Source of the DNA: Chloroflexota bacterium
Lineage (GTDB): Bacteria; Chloroflexota; Dehalococcoidia; GIF9; UBA5629
NCBI GenBank assembly: GCA_016875875.1
Contig: VGOP01000004.1
Coordinates: 62,001-126,000, forward strand
DNA: 64,000 nt
Reading direction: 5' to 3'
Part shown: positions 42,309 through 51,998 of the stretch, one piece after another
Layout: every line of letters begins with the position of its first letter
How positions within the stretch are numbered: position 1 is the stretch's first letter
The notes under the pieces: generated by a model
What the model was told of the DNA's origin: nothing
The model's input: the letters and a program-made list of their open reading frames with translations, nothing else
Database searches by the model: none
Translations under genes and position numbers: made by a program

Positions 42309-44777
42309 CTATTTAGCTGATTTGACCTTTTTCTTGGTGCTGAAGTTTAGCACATCACCGCTGACGCCAACAACCACAGTTTCTCCGTCTTTTATTTCAC
42401 CTTGCAATATTCGGCTGGACAGAGGATTTTCCACATAGCGTTGGATTGCCCGGCGCAGCGGACGCGCTCCATAGGCCGGCTCATAGCCCTTCTTGAGCAG
42501 CCAGGCTTTTACCTCGTCACTTAGCTCCAATTTCATATTGCGCTCATCCAGCCTTTTCTGCACTTCAAGAATTAACAGGTCAACAATCTTCTTTAAGTGC
42601 TCTTCAGTTAGCGGCCGGAAGATAATAGTATCATCTATCCTATTGAGAAACTCAGGGCGAAAGGTCTTTTTCAAATCGCTCTCTATAGAACTCCTCAGCC
42701 TGTCCATCTCGTCTTTATCCTGCTTGTCCCCAGGGGTTGAAAAACCTATTGCCCGGCTTGCCTGACGGGTGAATTCAGACATACCTAAGTTGCTGGTCAT
42801 TATCACCACTGTTTCCCTAAAATTGACTGTCCTGCCATGGCCATCAGTCAGCCTACCATCCTCCAGTATCTGGAGCAGAATGTTAAATACATCAGGATGT
42901 GCCTTTTCAATCTCATCAAAAAGAATCACCCGAAACGGGCGCCTTCGCACTGCCTCGGTTAGTTGCCCCGCCTCGTCATAACCCACATATCCAGGCGGAG
43001 CACCGATTAGCCGAGATACCGTGTGCTTCTCCCCGAACTCTGACATATCCAGCCTTATCATGGCTTCCTCATCGTCAAAGAGAAATTGAGCTAAAGCCTT
43101 AGCCAGCTCTGTCTTACCAACACCTGTAGGACCCAAGAAGATGAAGCTACCTACAGGTCTCTTGGGGTCTTTAAGCCCGGCTCGACCTCGCCTGATAGCC
43201 TCGGAGATGGCTGAAACTGCCTCCTCTTGATTTACGATTCTCTCGTGCAACCTCCCCTCCATATGAACCAGCTTCTCAGCCTCACCCTCCAACATACGAG
43301 ACACCGGAATACCTGTCCATTTTGAAACTAACTCGGCTATAGTCTCCTCATCCACAACACCATAGATTTTTTTCTCGTTACGCCACTCAGCCTCTTTTTC
43401 ATCACGGACCGGCTCAAGTTGCAACCTTTGTGACCTTATCTCGGCAGCTCTTTGATAATCATCCCGCTGAGAAACTGCCTCCTCTTCGTCTTGTAGGTTT
43501 TTTATCTTGGCATCCAACTCTTTGATATCTGATGGCTTGCTTTCCATGTCAATGCGCAGCTTGCTTGCTGCCTCATCTATAAGGTCAATTGCCTTATCTG
43601 GCAAAAACCGGTCTGCTATATAACGCTGGCTAAGTTTAGCAGCAGCCACCAGAGCAGAGTCGTCAATTTTTATCTTATGATGGGCTTCATATCTAGGACG
43701 CACCCCACGTAACATCTCTATAGTCGCCTCAACACTCGGCTCACTTAGAAACACAGGTTGTAACCGCCGCTCCAGCGCCTTGTCCTTCTCAATATGCTGC
43801 CGATACTCATCCAAAGTAGTCGCCCCAACGCACTGGAGTTCACCACGAGCTAATGCTGGCTTTAACATGTTGCTGGCATCGATAGCCCCCTCAGCAGCTC
43901 CGGCGCCAACTACAGTGTGCAACTCATCTATAAACAAGATAATCTCACCGCTGGACTGGCGAACCTCATCCATAACCGCCTTCAGCCTCTCCTCAAACTC
44001 GCCACGAAACTTGCTACCGGCAACCAGTGCCCCCATATCCAAGGCAATAACTCTTCGATTCTTGAGAGAATCGGGAACGTCACCAGCGGTAATTTTCTGG
44101 GCTAGCCCTTCAGCAATAGCTGTTTTGCCAACACCTGCCTCGCCGATAATAACCGGGTTGTTCTTGGTACGCCTAGTCAACACCTGTATCACACGTTTTA
44201 TCTCATCATCACGCCCGATCACCGGATCAAGCTTCCCCTGACGAGCTAACTCAGTGAGGTCACGCCCATACTTCTCCAGGGAACGATACTTACTCTCAGC
44301 GGTTGGGCTATCAACTCGGTGGCCACCACGCACGTTCTGCATTGCTAGGTAAATCTTCTCTTTATCAACACCGAATTCCTTGAGTATAGTAAACGCTTGT
44401 CCGGCATCTTCGCTAGCAATAGCAATCAGCAAATGCTCGACGCTGATAAACTCATCGTTGAGCCTATTAGCTTCGCGCTCAGCAATATCGAGCAACCGGG
44501 CATATCTGGGTGTAGGATAAAGCTGGATAGCACCATGAGAACCTGTTTGATGTAATACTTTAGGAAAAGCGGCAACGACGTTTTCCACACGGCTTTTGAC
44601 AGCCGCTATGTCTACACCTAAATTCCGCAACAACTCAGGTACTGCACCACCCCGCTGGTTCAGCATGGCCAGCAGAATATGCTCCACATCAACCTGACTA
44701 TTCTTTAAACCATAAGCAATCTGTGACGCAGAAGCTAGCACCTCCTGCGCCTGCTCGGTAAATCTTTCCGGTCTCAT
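42309..44777 (-). CDS. clpC: Clp protease ATP-binding subunit, ClpC type
   Basis: Hsp100 AAA+ unfoldase, 822 residues. It has the double Clp N-domain (1-145), first ATPase with GEAGVGKT near 210, a short middle region including a UVR-like [10 protein letters not shown], and second ATPase with GPTGVGKT near 549. The IGFS loop (AIGFSTPG) near 640 matches the ClpP-docking tripeptide found in ClpC/ClpA, not in ClpB; the short middle domain agrees. It is downstream of hspR, as Hsp100 genes often are. The only ClpP-like protein in the window (23183-23752) is divergent. Confidence 0.93.
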   Translation of the reverse strand: MRPERFTEQAQEVLASASQIAYGLKNSQVDVEHILLAMLNQRGGAVPELLRNLGVDIAAVKSRVENVVAAFPKVLHQTGSHGAIQLYPTPRYARLLDIAEREANRLNDEFISVEHLLIAIASEDAGQAFTILKEFGVDKEKIYLAMQNVRGGHRVDSPTAESKYRSLEKYGRDLTELARQGKLDPVIGRDDEIKRVIQVLTRRTKNNPVIIGEAGVGKTAIAEGLAQKITAGDVPDSLKNRRVIALDMGALVAGSKFRGEFEERLKAVMDEVRQSSGEIILFIDELHTVVGAGAAEGAIDASNMLKPALARGELQCVGATTLDEYRQHIEKDKALERRLQPVFLSEPSVEATIEMLRGVRPRYEAHHKIKIDDSALVAAAKLSQRYIADRFLPDKAIDLIDEAASKLRIDMESKPSDIKELDAKIKNLQDEEEAVSQRDDYQRAAEIRSQRLQLEPVRDEKEAEWRNEKKIYGVVDEETIAELVSKWTGIPVSRMLEGEAEKLVHMEGRLHERIVNQEEAVSAISEAIRRGRAGLKDPKRPVGSFIFLGPTGVGKTELAKALAQFLFDDEEAMIRLDMSEFGEKHTVSRLIGAPPGYVGYDEAGQLTEAVRRRPFRVILFDEIEKAHPDVFNILLQILEDGRLTDGHGRTVNFRETVVIMTSNLGMSEFTRQASRAIGFSTPGDKQDKDEMDRLRSSIESDLKKTFRPEFLNRIDDTIIFRPLTEEHLKKIVDLLILEVQKRLDERNMKLELSDEVKAWLLKKGYEPAYGARPLRRAIQRYVENPLSSRILQGEIKDGETVVVGVSGDVLNFSTKKKVKSAK

Positions 44778-44786
44778 GAGCTTACG

Positions 44787-45068
44787 TTACTTTCCTCCAA
44801 ATTCTTCCTTAATTAGCTTATCTCTGTAATCTGTAACATAGGAGCATTCGGGCCCATTGCATTTCTCTATCTTGAGCCTCATTTTCTTATCGGACTTTTG
44901 CTTTTTGTCCTCAAGAGCTTTCTGTTTATGCCGATTATACCAGACACATTTAGTTGACCAATCTTTGTTCACCATGATAGTGACAAAGTCGTCAACCAAT
45001 TCACAACGCATAGTAGTTGCTGTAATCTGCCATTTGGCAGGTTTTAGTTCTGTCTTTGTCTTAGGCAT
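44787..45068 (-). CDS. Small Cys/Trp-containing protein between hspR and clpC
   Basis: 93 residues, lysine rich. It contains four cysteines (MRCELVDDF, KCVWYN, KCNGPECSY) and no membrane helix. Start is the second of two tandem ATG codons (45068), since GGAGG is 6 bases before it and only 3 before the first. It overlaps or abuts hspR by the TAATG junction, so translation is coupled. No family is recognised. Confidence 0.65.
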   Translation of the reverse strand: MPKTKTELKPAKWQITATTMRCELVDDFVTIMVNKDWSTKCVWYNRHKQKALEDKKQKSDKKMRLKIEKCNGPECSYVTDYRDKLIKEEFGGK

Positions 45069-45070
45069 CA

Positions 45071-45415
45071 TTAACCTCCATTCTTTGGTTTTCTTCTTAT
45101 TCCTATTTCAGGTTGTCTAAGCTGCTCAATCTCAAATTCCATTTCTTGAATTCGGCGTTGCATTTCTGTCATCTTCCCGACCATGCGTATTACTACCTCC
45201 ACCCCAGCCAGATTAATTCCCAAATCGCTCATCAAGGTTTTAATATGACGCAGACGTTCAATATCAGCTTCCGAGTAGTAACGAATATTCCCCTTGGAAC
45301 GATACGGCTGCACCAGGCCGATTCTTTCATAATATCTCAGAGTGTGCGTCTCAATGCCGACTATTCGAGCCGCAATGCTTATCACATATCTCGGTTCTGA
45401 ACCCGCCGAATTCAT
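45071..45415 (-). CDS. hspR: MerR-family heat-shock repressor HspR
   Basis: 114 residues with the MerR winged helix: YVISIAARIVGIETHTLRYYERIGLVQP and RYYSEADIERLRHIKTL, then a coiled segment (KMTEMQRRIQEMEFEIEQL) for dimerisation. Location between a DnaJ-like gene and clpC marks it as HspR, which represses dnaK/clpB/hsp20-type operons and is autoregulated. No perfect HAIR site was found (see 46529-46547). Confidence 0.88.
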   Translation of the reverse strand: MNSAGSEPRYVISIAARIVGIETHTLRYYERIGLVQPYRSKGNIRYYSEADIERLRHIKTLMSDLGINLAGVEVVIRMVGKMTEMQRRIQEMEFEIEQLRQPEIGIRRKPKNGG

Positions 45416-45450
45416 GCTATCTTATCACCTCAACAACACAATGGCAATGC

Positions 45451-46434
45451 TTAATTGGGCCGATATGTTCGCAACTGCTCAAAAAGCTGTTTCTCCTGCT
45501 GTGTCAATTTTGCCGGCAGCACCACCTTGACTTTAGCAAACATGTCACCTCGTGCAGAGTCGTTCAAATGAGGCATGCCCTGACCTGTCAACCGAAACAC
45601 CTTGCCGTTCTGGGTCTCCGGCGGCACTTTCAAAGCCACATTCCCCTTAAGTGTCGGGGCCTCCACTTCACCACCAAGCATGGCGATGACTAGCGGGACA
45701 GGCACCTCAACATGAAGGTCATCACCTTTACGCTCAAAGACTTGGTGAGGCAATACTTTCACTACCAGATAGATATCACCTTTAGCTCCATCATAATCTT
45801 GACTGCCCTGACCGGCAATCCGCACCTTTGAACCGTCTCTAACTCCCGGTGGAATTTTGACCTCGAGTCGCTTAGGTCTCAACAACTTGCCTGAACCTCC
45901 ACAGGTAGAACATCTTGCTCTCCCCACCCTGCCACTACTACCACACACTGAACAAGGTTCCTCGGCCTGAAGTTGAAGAACACGCTTTGTCCCGTGATAC
46001 GCTTCCTCCAAGGTCACCTCGACGGGATGCTCCATGCTCCTGGGCCCAGCAGAGCGGCGAGCAGTATTTGAACCACTACCAAAGCCCCGGAAAATACCGC
46101 CAAAGACGTCCCCCAAATCACCTAAGTCACCAAAATCAAAGGTGGTATAGGTGTCCCCCTGTCTGAAATCCCACTGGGCTCCTTGCCCGGCTTTGGCAAA
46201 CTGCTCGGCATATTGCCACTGGTCGCCAAAGCGGTCATATTTCTTACGCTTTTCTGAGTCAGACAGAATCTCATACGCCTCATTTATTTCTTTAAACCTG
46301 GCTTCAGCCGACTTGTCACCAGGATTGACATCGGGATGATATTTCCGAGCTAGCCGACGATAAGCCTGCTTTACCTCCTTTTCAGTGGCATTGCGGCCAA
46401 CTCCTAAGATCGTATAATAATCTCTACCCGGCAT
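45451..46434 (-). CDS. DnaJ-like chaperone with a half zinc-finger domain
   Basis: 327 residues. J-domain with [11 protein letters not shown] (HPD), a short G/F-rich stretch, then the two C-terminal substrate domains. The zinc region holds only two CxxCxG motifs (CSVCGSSG and CSTCGGSG) in place of four, so it lies between DnaJ and CbpA in architecture. Start is ATG 46434 with AAAGGTG 7 bases before it. It is the first gene of a nine-gene minus-strand run driven by the strong promoter at 46461-46489. Confidence 0.9.
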   Translation of the reverse strand: MPGRDYYTILGVGRNATEKEVKQAYRRLARKYHPDVNPGDKSAEARFKEINEAYEILSDSEKRKKYDRFGDQWQYAEQFAKAGQGAQWDFRQGDTYTTFDFGDLGDLGDVFGGIFRGFGSGSNTARRSAGPRSMEHPVEVTLEEAYHGTKRVLQLQAEEPCSVCGSSGRVGRARCSTCGGSGKLLRPKRLEVKIPPGVRDGSKVRIAGQGSQDYDGAKGDIYLVVKVLPHQVFERKGDDLHVEVPVPLVIAMLGGEVEAPTLKGNVALKVPPETQNGKVFRLTGQGMPHLNDSARGDMFAKVKVVLPAKLTQQEKQLFEQLRTYRPN

Positions 46435-46460
46435 AACATTCACCTTTAACTTTTAGCCGT

Positions 46461-46489
46461 ATTATAGATAATTTCTTAAACTTTGTCAA
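46461..46489 (-). promoter_or_regulatory. Consensus sigma-70 promoter of the heat-shock operon
   Basis: On the minus strand TTGACA (46484-46489), exactly 17 bases, then TATAAT (46461-46466): a perfect housekeeping-sigma promoter. Transcription would begin near 46454, about 20 bases before ATG 46434. A perfect promoter fits a regulon controlled by a repressor (HspR) rather than by a special sigma factor. Confidence 0.9.
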
Positions 46490-46528
46490 ACACCTGCCCT
46501 ATAAATGTTAATATTGATTATTAATCAG

Positions 46529-46547
46529 CTTGATAAAAGTATTTAAG
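46529..46547. promoter_or_regulatory. Degenerate HAIR-like inverted repeat
   Basis: CTTGAT, seven bases, TTTAAG. The consensus HspR site is CTTGAGT-N7-ACTCAAG; here 4 of 6 mirrored positions agree. It lies between the divergent DnaJ-like and hsp20 genes and overlaps a possible -35 (TTGATA, 46530-46535) for hsp20. Weak evidence. Confidence 0.25.
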
Positions 46548-46600
46548 TATCCTCTAATTTGTTGTGAGTGGAGCTCATATTACATAAAGGAGGTAAAGCT

Positions 46601-47059
46601 ATGAACGTTGTACGATGGGAGCCATTCAGAGAAATGACAAGTTTGAGAGATGCTATGGATAGGCTGTTTGAGGACAGCTTCGCACGGGCTCCACGCTTGT
46701 GGCCCGGGCTTGGAGAATGGGAATTGCCTATCGACATGCATCAAACTGCTGACGAGGTGGTAGTGAAGGCATCTGTCCCAGGATTCAAGTCTGAGGAGGT
46801 TGATATCTCCATCACCGGGGATACCCTCACCATCAAAGGTGAACATAAGGAGGACAAGGAAATCGAAGAGGAGGATTACATCTACAAAGAGCGCCGCTAC
46901 GGCACATTCAGCCACTCCATGCTCATCCCTGTACAGGTCAAGAGCAATAAGGCGAAGGCACTCTTCGGAGATGGCGTTCTCACCCTAACCTTGCCCAAGG
47001 CAGAAGAGGTCAAGGCAAAGCAAATCACTGAGGGCAAAAAGGCCGAAACCAGAAGCTAA
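46601..47059 (+). CDS. Hsp20/alpha-crystallin small heat-shock protein
   Basis: 152 residues starting at ATG 46601, 6 bases after AAAGGAGGT. WEPFREMTSLRDAMDRLFEDSF is the N-terminal arm; the alpha-crystallin domain runs from DEVVVKASVPGFKSEEVD to the DGVLTLTLPKAEEVK end. It forms oligomers that hold unfolding proteins. Divergent from the DnaJ-hspR-clpC operon. An in-frame ATG 33 bases upstream lacks a ribosome site. Confidence 0.93.
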   Translation: MNVVRWEPFREMTSLRDAMDRLFEDSFARAPRLWPGLGEWELPIDMHQTADEVVVKASVPGFKSEEVDISITGDTLTIKGEHKEDKEIEEEDYIYKERRYGTFSHSMLIPVQVKSNKAKALFGDGVLTLTLPKAEEVKAKQITEGKKAETRS

Positions 47060-47067
47060 AAGGCAAA

Positions 47068-47640
47068 TCACTGAGCTCCACTCGCTGCTTGCCAGACTTC
47101 AAGAAATTGCTTAACAATCCGGGCTGTAGCCCCCCATATCACCCGTCCTTCATATTCATAGGAGTAATTAACAAAAACCTGATTATCAAAAGTATAATAC
47201 TCCTCTTTTTTGTTAGCTTTATACAACAAAGCTAAGACGGGTACACTGAAAATTCCATCGATCTCATAAGGGCTTAAAGCGAACTCGTAAGGATAAGGGA
47301 TAAAAGCTACAAAAGGCGAGATATTGAAACTCGATGTTGTTGTAGGGGTATCATCTAGTTCTCCCAAAACCTCCGCATCCTTGGCTTCCAATCCAATCTC
47401 CTCCCAGCTCTCTCTAAGAGCTGTATCCGAAAGACTAGCGTCAGACTCGCTGCGTGCTCCACCAGGAAATGATATCTGACCTTTGTGATGCGGTACCTGG
47501 TCGCTCCGCTGAGTGAAAAGGATATGATGTTCTCCGTCTTTGCAGAAAATTGGGATGAGGACTGCTGCCTCAGTCAACCCTCTGTCGCTTAACCTCATCT
47601 TCTGCCGCGAAGCCAACGCCTGCCTGAGCTTCTCTTTCAT
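47068..47640 (-). CDS. NUDIX hydrolase, CoA pyrophosphatase type
   Basis: 190 residues. The NUDIX box (ISFPGGARSESDASLSD then RESWEEIGL) and the preceding HHILFTQRSDQVPHHKGQ are typical of CoA diphosphatases, which cut CoA to 3',5'-ADP and phosphopantetheine. Family assignment is good; physiological role is inferred. It converges with hsp20, with an 8-base gap. Confidence 0.88.
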   Translation of the reverse strand: MKEKLRQALASRQKMRLSDRGLTEAAVLIPIFCKDGEHHILFTQRSDQVPHHKGQISFPGGARSESDASLSDTALRESWEEIGLEAKDAEVLGELDDTPTTTSSFNISPFVAFIPYPYEFALSPYEIDGIFSVPVLALLYKANKKEEYYTFDNQVFVNYSYEYEGRVIWGATARIVKQFLEVWQAASGAQ

Positions 47641-47711
47641 TCAACAAAATCATACATCACCCTCATTTGCAACACAAATCACAGAACTTGCCAAGCCAGC
47701 ATATCTAAAAT

Positions 47712-47741
47712 TTGCCAAGAAATTGACTTATTAGATATACT
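47712..47741 (+). promoter_or_regulatory. Candidate dnaJ promoter
   Basis: TTGCCA (47712-47717), 18 bases, TATACT (47736-47741). Initiation near 47748 would give a short leader before the dnaJ ATG at 47765, which has only a weak GAGG site. Confidence 0.5.
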
Positions 47742-47764
47742 GAAATGTTGAGGTTTGTTTTAAT

Positions 47765-48859
47765 ATGCCCACCAATCGGGACTATTACGAAATACTTGGG
47801 GTTCCAAGAAACGCTAGTAACGAGGAAATCAAGAAAGCCTTCCGCAAGTTAGCTTTCAAATATCATCCTGACCACAACAAAGAATCAGGAGCCGAGGAAA
47901 CATTCAAGGAGATAAACGAAGCCTACGAAGTTCTCTCCGATGCCCAAAAGCGTGCCTCCTATGACCGCTATGGCAATGTAGCCACCGCTGATCGATTTGG
48001 TTTCGAAGATCTCGGCTTCGGTGGCCTGGGTGACATTTTCGATGCTTTCTTTGGCGCCACTACTGCCAGGGCTCAACGCCGTTCCCCGCAAAAAGGATCT
48101 GACCTGCGAGCCAACCTAACCCTTTCTTTCGAAGAGGCCGTTTTCGGTATAGAAAAGCAGTTCGATATATGGCGCATCGAAAACTGCTCTGTGTGTAATG
48201 GCCTCGGCAGTCAACCAGGAACAAATCCGCAAAAATGCACTAACTGTAACGGCAATGGCGAAGTGCGCCGAACACAACAAAGCCTTTTCGGGCGTTTTGT
48301 TCACACCGCCACCTGTCCACACTGCAAAGGCGAAGGCACGGTGATTAACAACCCTTGCCACCAGTGCAAGGGTAGCGGTAAAGAAAGAATAAAGCGCAAA
48401 CTCACGGTTAACGTTCCATCAGGTATAGATGAAAGCTATCAACTGCGCCTCAGCAATGAAGGCGATGCCGGAAGATATGGTGGTTCCCCAGGCGATATCT
48501 ACATCAACTTTTCCGTGAAACCACATAAGGTCTTCAAACGTAAAGACCTTGATATCTTCTATGAGTTGCCAATTAATTTCGCGCAAGCTGCCCTGGGAGG
48601 TGACTTAGAGGTGCCGACCCTGGATGGTAACGCAACGTTGAAAATACCGCCGGAGACCCAGAACGGCAAGGTGTTTCGCATCAAAGGCAAAGGCATACCC
48701 CGACTTCACGGCAGAGGCAAGGGAGACCAATTGGTCATAATCCGGGTAGTAACCCCACAATCTATAGATACCAACCAGCGGCGACTTTTTGAAGAACTGG
48801 CCAAAACACTGCCCACGGCGAAAATGCCTGAAGGCAAAGACCACGAAATTATCGAATAG
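47765..48859 (+). CDS. dnaJ: Chaperone protein DnaJ
   Basis: 364 residues. The J domain has YHPDHNKE (HPD), a G/F region ([20 protein letters not shown]), and a full zinc domain with four CxxC motifs: [32 protein letters not shown]. Two C-terminal beta domains and a dimer tail follow. It is a second, complete DnaJ beside the half-finger version; no dnaK or grpE is in the window. Confidence 0.95.
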   Translation: MPTNRDYYEILGVPRNASNEEIKKAFRKLAFKYHPDHNKESGAEETFKEINEAYEVLSDAQKRASYDRYGNVATADRFGFEDLGFGGLGDIFDAFFGATTARAQRRSPQKGSDLRANLTLSFEEAVFGIEKQFDIWRIENCSVCNGLGSQPGTNPQKCTNCNGNGEVRRTQQSLFGRFVHTATCPHCKGEGTVINNPCHQCKGSGKERIKRKLTVNVPSGIDESYQLRLSNEGDAGRYGGSPGDIYINFSVKPHKVFKRKDLDIFYELPINFAQAALGGDLEVPTLDGNATLKIPPETQNGKVFRIKGKGIPRLHGRGKGDQLVIIRVVTPQSIDTNQRRLFEELAKTLPTAKMPEGKDHEIIE

Positions 48860-48882
48860 ACGAAGGACGCGCCCATCAAGAG

Positions 48883-49881
48883 TTAGAGGATTGATTCAGG
48901 CTTCAGCCCGTCCTTGAACCGGCTTGATATCTCAGTTGGCGGCAGGGATTCGAATAACACGCTATATACAAGATTTATAATTGGTGTATCAAGTCTAACA
49001 CTATTCGCCAATCGGTGAGCAGCTATAGCCGTATCAACCCCCTCAGTGACATGGGACATAGAACCAATTATGTCACTCAAAGGCCGCCCTTTACCCAATT
49101 CGTAACCCACATAATGATTACGACTCAACGAACTGTTACCGGTAGCTATTAGGTCGCCCAAGCCCGCTAGTCCATAAAAAGTGCCTGGCTTAGCCCCCAA
49201 GGCTATCCCCAGCGAAACAACCTCGCTCCAGCCTAGAGTTATAAAGGCAGCTTTGGCATTGTTGCCTAAATTCAAGCCATCCATGATTCCAGCCCCTAAG
49301 GCAATCACGTTCTTTAAGGCACCGCACAACTCAACACCAACAATGTCATCGCTGACGAAAACGGAGAAATTCGGTGAATCCAACAATGCCTGCACCTTTT
49401 TGGCAACCTCAATATCCTGACCAGCTATTACAGAGGTGGCAGGTAAGCCCTGGTTAATCTCTCCAGAAAGGTTCGGCCCGGATAGAGCACATATATTGTC
49501 ATGAGAAACAGAGGTAGCCTCCTCCGCTATCACCTCTGACATCCTCTTGCCAGTTTCTGCTTCCAGCCCCTTAGCTGCGCTTACCAAAACCACAGAGGCA
49601 TTTAAACGAGGATTACTAAGCCTCATATTTTGCCGCATGCGTTGGGCTGGCACGGCACAGATAACAAACTCAGCTCCATGTAATGCCTCGTCAAGATTAT
49701 CTGTAAACGAGAGGCAACCGGCGGAGACGTCTTTCGATAGGCACCCTTGGTGCTCCTGTCTCATCTCCTTGGCCTTAGCCTCAGTCCGTACCCAAACACT
49801 GACCATCACCGCTTTGTCTGCCAAAAGCCTGCTCAAAGTATTACCCCAGGTAGTAGCACCGATAACAGCAACTTTAGACAT
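48883..49881 (-). CDS. gpsA: Glycerol-3-phosphate dehydrogenase [NAD(P)+]
   Basis: Reduces dihydroxyacetone phosphate to sn-glycerol-3-phosphate for phospholipids. The 332 residues begin with a dinucleotide fold (GATTWGNTLSRLL), and contain VSAAKGLE, SGPNLSGEI, the catalytic-lysine segment GALKNVIALGAGIMDGL and GLAGLGDLIATG. Convergent with dnaJ. plsY, which uses its product, lies 75 bases upstream on the same strand. Confidence 0.95.
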   Translation of the reverse strand: MSKVAVIGATTWGNTLSRLLADKAVMVSVWVRTEAKAKEMRQEHQGCLSKDVSAGCLSFTDNLDEALHGAEFVICAVPAQRMRQNMRLSNPRLNASVVLVSAAKGLEAETGKRMSEVIAEEATSVSHDNICALSGPNLSGEINQGLPATSVIAGQDIEVAKKVQALLDSPNFSVFVSDDIVGVELCGALKNVIALGAGIMDGLNLGNNAKAAFITLGWSEVVSLGIALGAKPGTFYGLAGLGDLIATGNSSLSRNHYVGYELGKGRPLSDIIGSMSHVTEGVDTAIAAHRLANSVRLDTPIINLVYSVLFESLPPTEISSRFKDGLKPESIL

Positions 49882-49956
49882 AACCAGTTACCCCTTACAA
49901 AGGATAAAACGAATTTTCATGCAGTTGTGGTTATGGAGACTAATCACAGGGCTATC

Positions 49957-50610
49957 TTAGTTACTACGCCCTCGGCCCATCCGACTTTCAGTCCCAGCTT
50001 GCAACCTGCTGATATTGCTCCGATGCTGAAAGACAATCAACGCTGCAGCTACCAGGCTATAAATTAAGTAGACAGGAGAAGACGCATCAGCCAACGTCAG
50101 TACCATGAACAAACACAAAATACTCAATGAGCCAAGTATAGAGCCCAAGGACATATATTTACTCAGCCAAACCGTCACTATCAAAATCACACCACCGAAT
50201 AAAGCAGCCAGTGGCCAAAGAGCAAACCAGCTACCAAAGTAAGCTGCTGCCCCCTTACCCCCACGAAATTTGATATATGCTGACCAATTGTGCCCCACCA
50301 TCACCATCAAAGCCGTTATGACTTGACCCCATTGCCAATTAAGAGGAAAACCGGCTATAGGCAGTACGCTGTCACCTATGATAAACTTGGCCAACATCAC
50401 CGGCACAAATGCCTTGACTAGGTCCAGAGCCATTGTAATGGCACCTGCTTTGAAACCTAGAACGCGCAACACGTTGGTACCGCCAAGATTACCACTACCG
50501 TACTTAGAAATATCAATCCCTGCCATCCGCTTGCTGATTATTAGAGCAAACGGAATAGCACCCATGAGATAACCAATCACTGCAACAAGAATGAATTTAG
50601 CCACTATCAC
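49957..50610 (-). CDS. plsY: Acyl-phosphate glycerol-3-phosphate acyltransferase
   Basis: First acylation in phosphatidic acid synthesis. The 217-residue membrane protein has GSGNLGGTNVLRVLG (motif 1), GHNWSAYIKFRGGKGAAAYFG (motif 2, Gly-rich; written here as the 50229-50292 region) and a third C-terminal motif. It overlaps der by four bases and precedes gpsA, giving the common der-plsY-gpsA order. Confidence 0.95.
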   Translation of the reverse strand: MIVAKFILVAVIGYLMGAIPFALIISKRMAGIDISKYGSGNLGGTNVLRVLGFKAGAITMALDLVKAFVPVMLAKFIIGDSVLPIAGFPLNWQWGQVITALMVMVGHNWSAYIKFRGGKGAAAYFGSWFALWPLAALFGGVILIVTVWLSKYMSLGSILGSLSILCLFMVLTLADASSPVYLIYSLVAAALIVFQHRSNISRLQAGTESRMGRGRSN

Positions 50611-51947
50611 GCCTTCTCACCCCCCACTTTCTGAAGCTTTCTTGATTTTGCCTTCTTGAAAATAAGCCGCAATGAGGTACCGGAAAAGCCAAAGGTTTGC
50701 CGGAGCCTATTTTCCAAATAGCGCTGATAAGAGAAGTGCACTAGCTCCGGGTCATTAACTAGAAGAGCAAAACTCGGCGGATTGATGCCCGCCTGATAGG
50801 CACGAATGACTTCGAGTTGCTTTAAACCTTTGCGTGGCCGCGTATGAGCTATCACCGCCTCTTTAATAAGTTTATCCACCACTGGGTCAGGTAACTGCTT
50901 TTGCCTTTCCTGCCATACCTCCAGAGCCCTAAGTATTATCTGGTTGACACCACGCCTAAATTTAGCTGAAACATAAAGAACGGGCACATGGGCCATAAAC
51001 TTTAGCCGTTGCTGAATTTGTTGAGCGTATGCTTCCTTCGGCTGCTCGGAGACAAGGTCCCATTTATTAATCACCAGCACCATGCCTTTGCCCGCCTGCT
51101 TGACATAGCCAGCAATATGCACATCCTGAGTAGTAATAAACTCAGTAGCATCCGCAACTAACAGGGCAACATCGCAACGATTAATGGCACGCAAAGCTCG
51201 AATCAAGCTGTAATATTCTACTCCAATGCTAGTACGCCCACGCCGCCTGATGCCGGCAGTATCTATCAACAGCAACTCCTGCCCTCGGTGATTGAAAACG
51301 GTGTCCACAGCATCCCGAGTTGTCCCGGGAACTTGGTCCACAATGGTTCTCTCCTCGCCAACAATTGCATTCAATAACATTGATTTCCCTACATTAGGCC
51401 GTCCTACAATAGCCAGTTTAGGCTTATCTGAATCAACAAAACTAACAGAAGGCTCTGGAAGGAAATGAGTTATCGCTTGCAAAAGCTCGTTTATACCCCG
51501 ACCATGTTGAGCACTAATAGCCAGTGGATTGCCAACGCCTAACCCGTAAAAATCAGCTGCCTGGCTTTCTAACCTGGCATTATCGGCTTTATTAGCCGCC
51601 AAAACCACCGGCTTATCACAGCTACGCAGCAGGTCGGCTATCTCACAGTCGGCAGCAATCACTCCATCGCGAACATCCACCATAAAAATAATTAAGTCGG
51701 CTTCAGCTATGGCTGCTTCTGCTTGGTCCTTAACTTTCTGAGCTAGAGAAGAGTCTGGCCTTAGCTCCAAACCACCGGTATCAACCAAAGTCACTTCCCG
51801 CCCCTGCCAGGAAACATCGGCAAAAACACGGTCGCGCGTCGTCCCTGGCAGGTCTTCAACAATAGCAACCGACCCACCTGCCAGACGATTAAACAGTGTC
51901 GACTTGCCGACATTGGCTCGACCGACTATAGCTACAACAGGTTTCAT
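50607..51947 (-). CDS. der: Ribosome-assembly GTPase Der
   Basis: Two tandem GTPase domains and a KH-like tail, 446 residues, needed for 50S maturation. Domain 1 has GRANVGKSTL, DTGG and ANKAD; domain 2 has GRPNVGKSML, DTAGIRRRGR and NKWD. It starts the der-plsY-gpsA unit, only 51 bases downstream of the argF pseudogene's remaining stop. Confidence 0.96.
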   Translation of the reverse strand: MKPVVAIVGRANVGKSTLFNRLAGGSVAIVEDLPGTTRDRVFADVSWQGREVTLVDTGGLELRPDSSLAQKVKDQAEAAIAEADLIIFMVDVRDGVIAADCEIADLLRSCDKPVVLAANKADNARLESQAADFYGLGVGNPLAISAQHGRGINELLQAITHFLPEPSVSFVDSDKPKLAIVGRPNVGKSMLLNAIVGEERTIVDQVPGTTRDAVDTVFNHRGQELLLIDTAGIRRRGRTSIGVEYYSLIRALRAINRCDVALLVADATEFITTQDVHIAGYVKQAGKGMVLVINKWDLVSEQPKEAYAQQIQQRLKFMAHVPVLYVSAKFRRGVNQIILRALEVWQERQKQLPDPVVDKLIKEAVIAHTRPRKGLKQLEVIRAYQAGINPPSFALLVNDPELVHFSYQRYLENRLRQTFGFSGTSLRLIFKKAKSRKLQKVGGEKA

Positions 51948-51998
51948 ATTTTACTCACTATCGGAATAATGACTGGTATAAACAAAAAATGTCACTTG

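Noticed and set aside
42309-44777. Calling the Hsp100 protein ClpB
   Set aside because: Middle domain is too short for ClpB and an IGF-type ClpP-docking loop is present, so ClpC fits better.
47723-47741. TTGACT with TATACT as the dnaJ promoter
   Set aside because: The spacing is only 7 bases; TTGCCA at 47712 gives a workable 18-base spacer instead.
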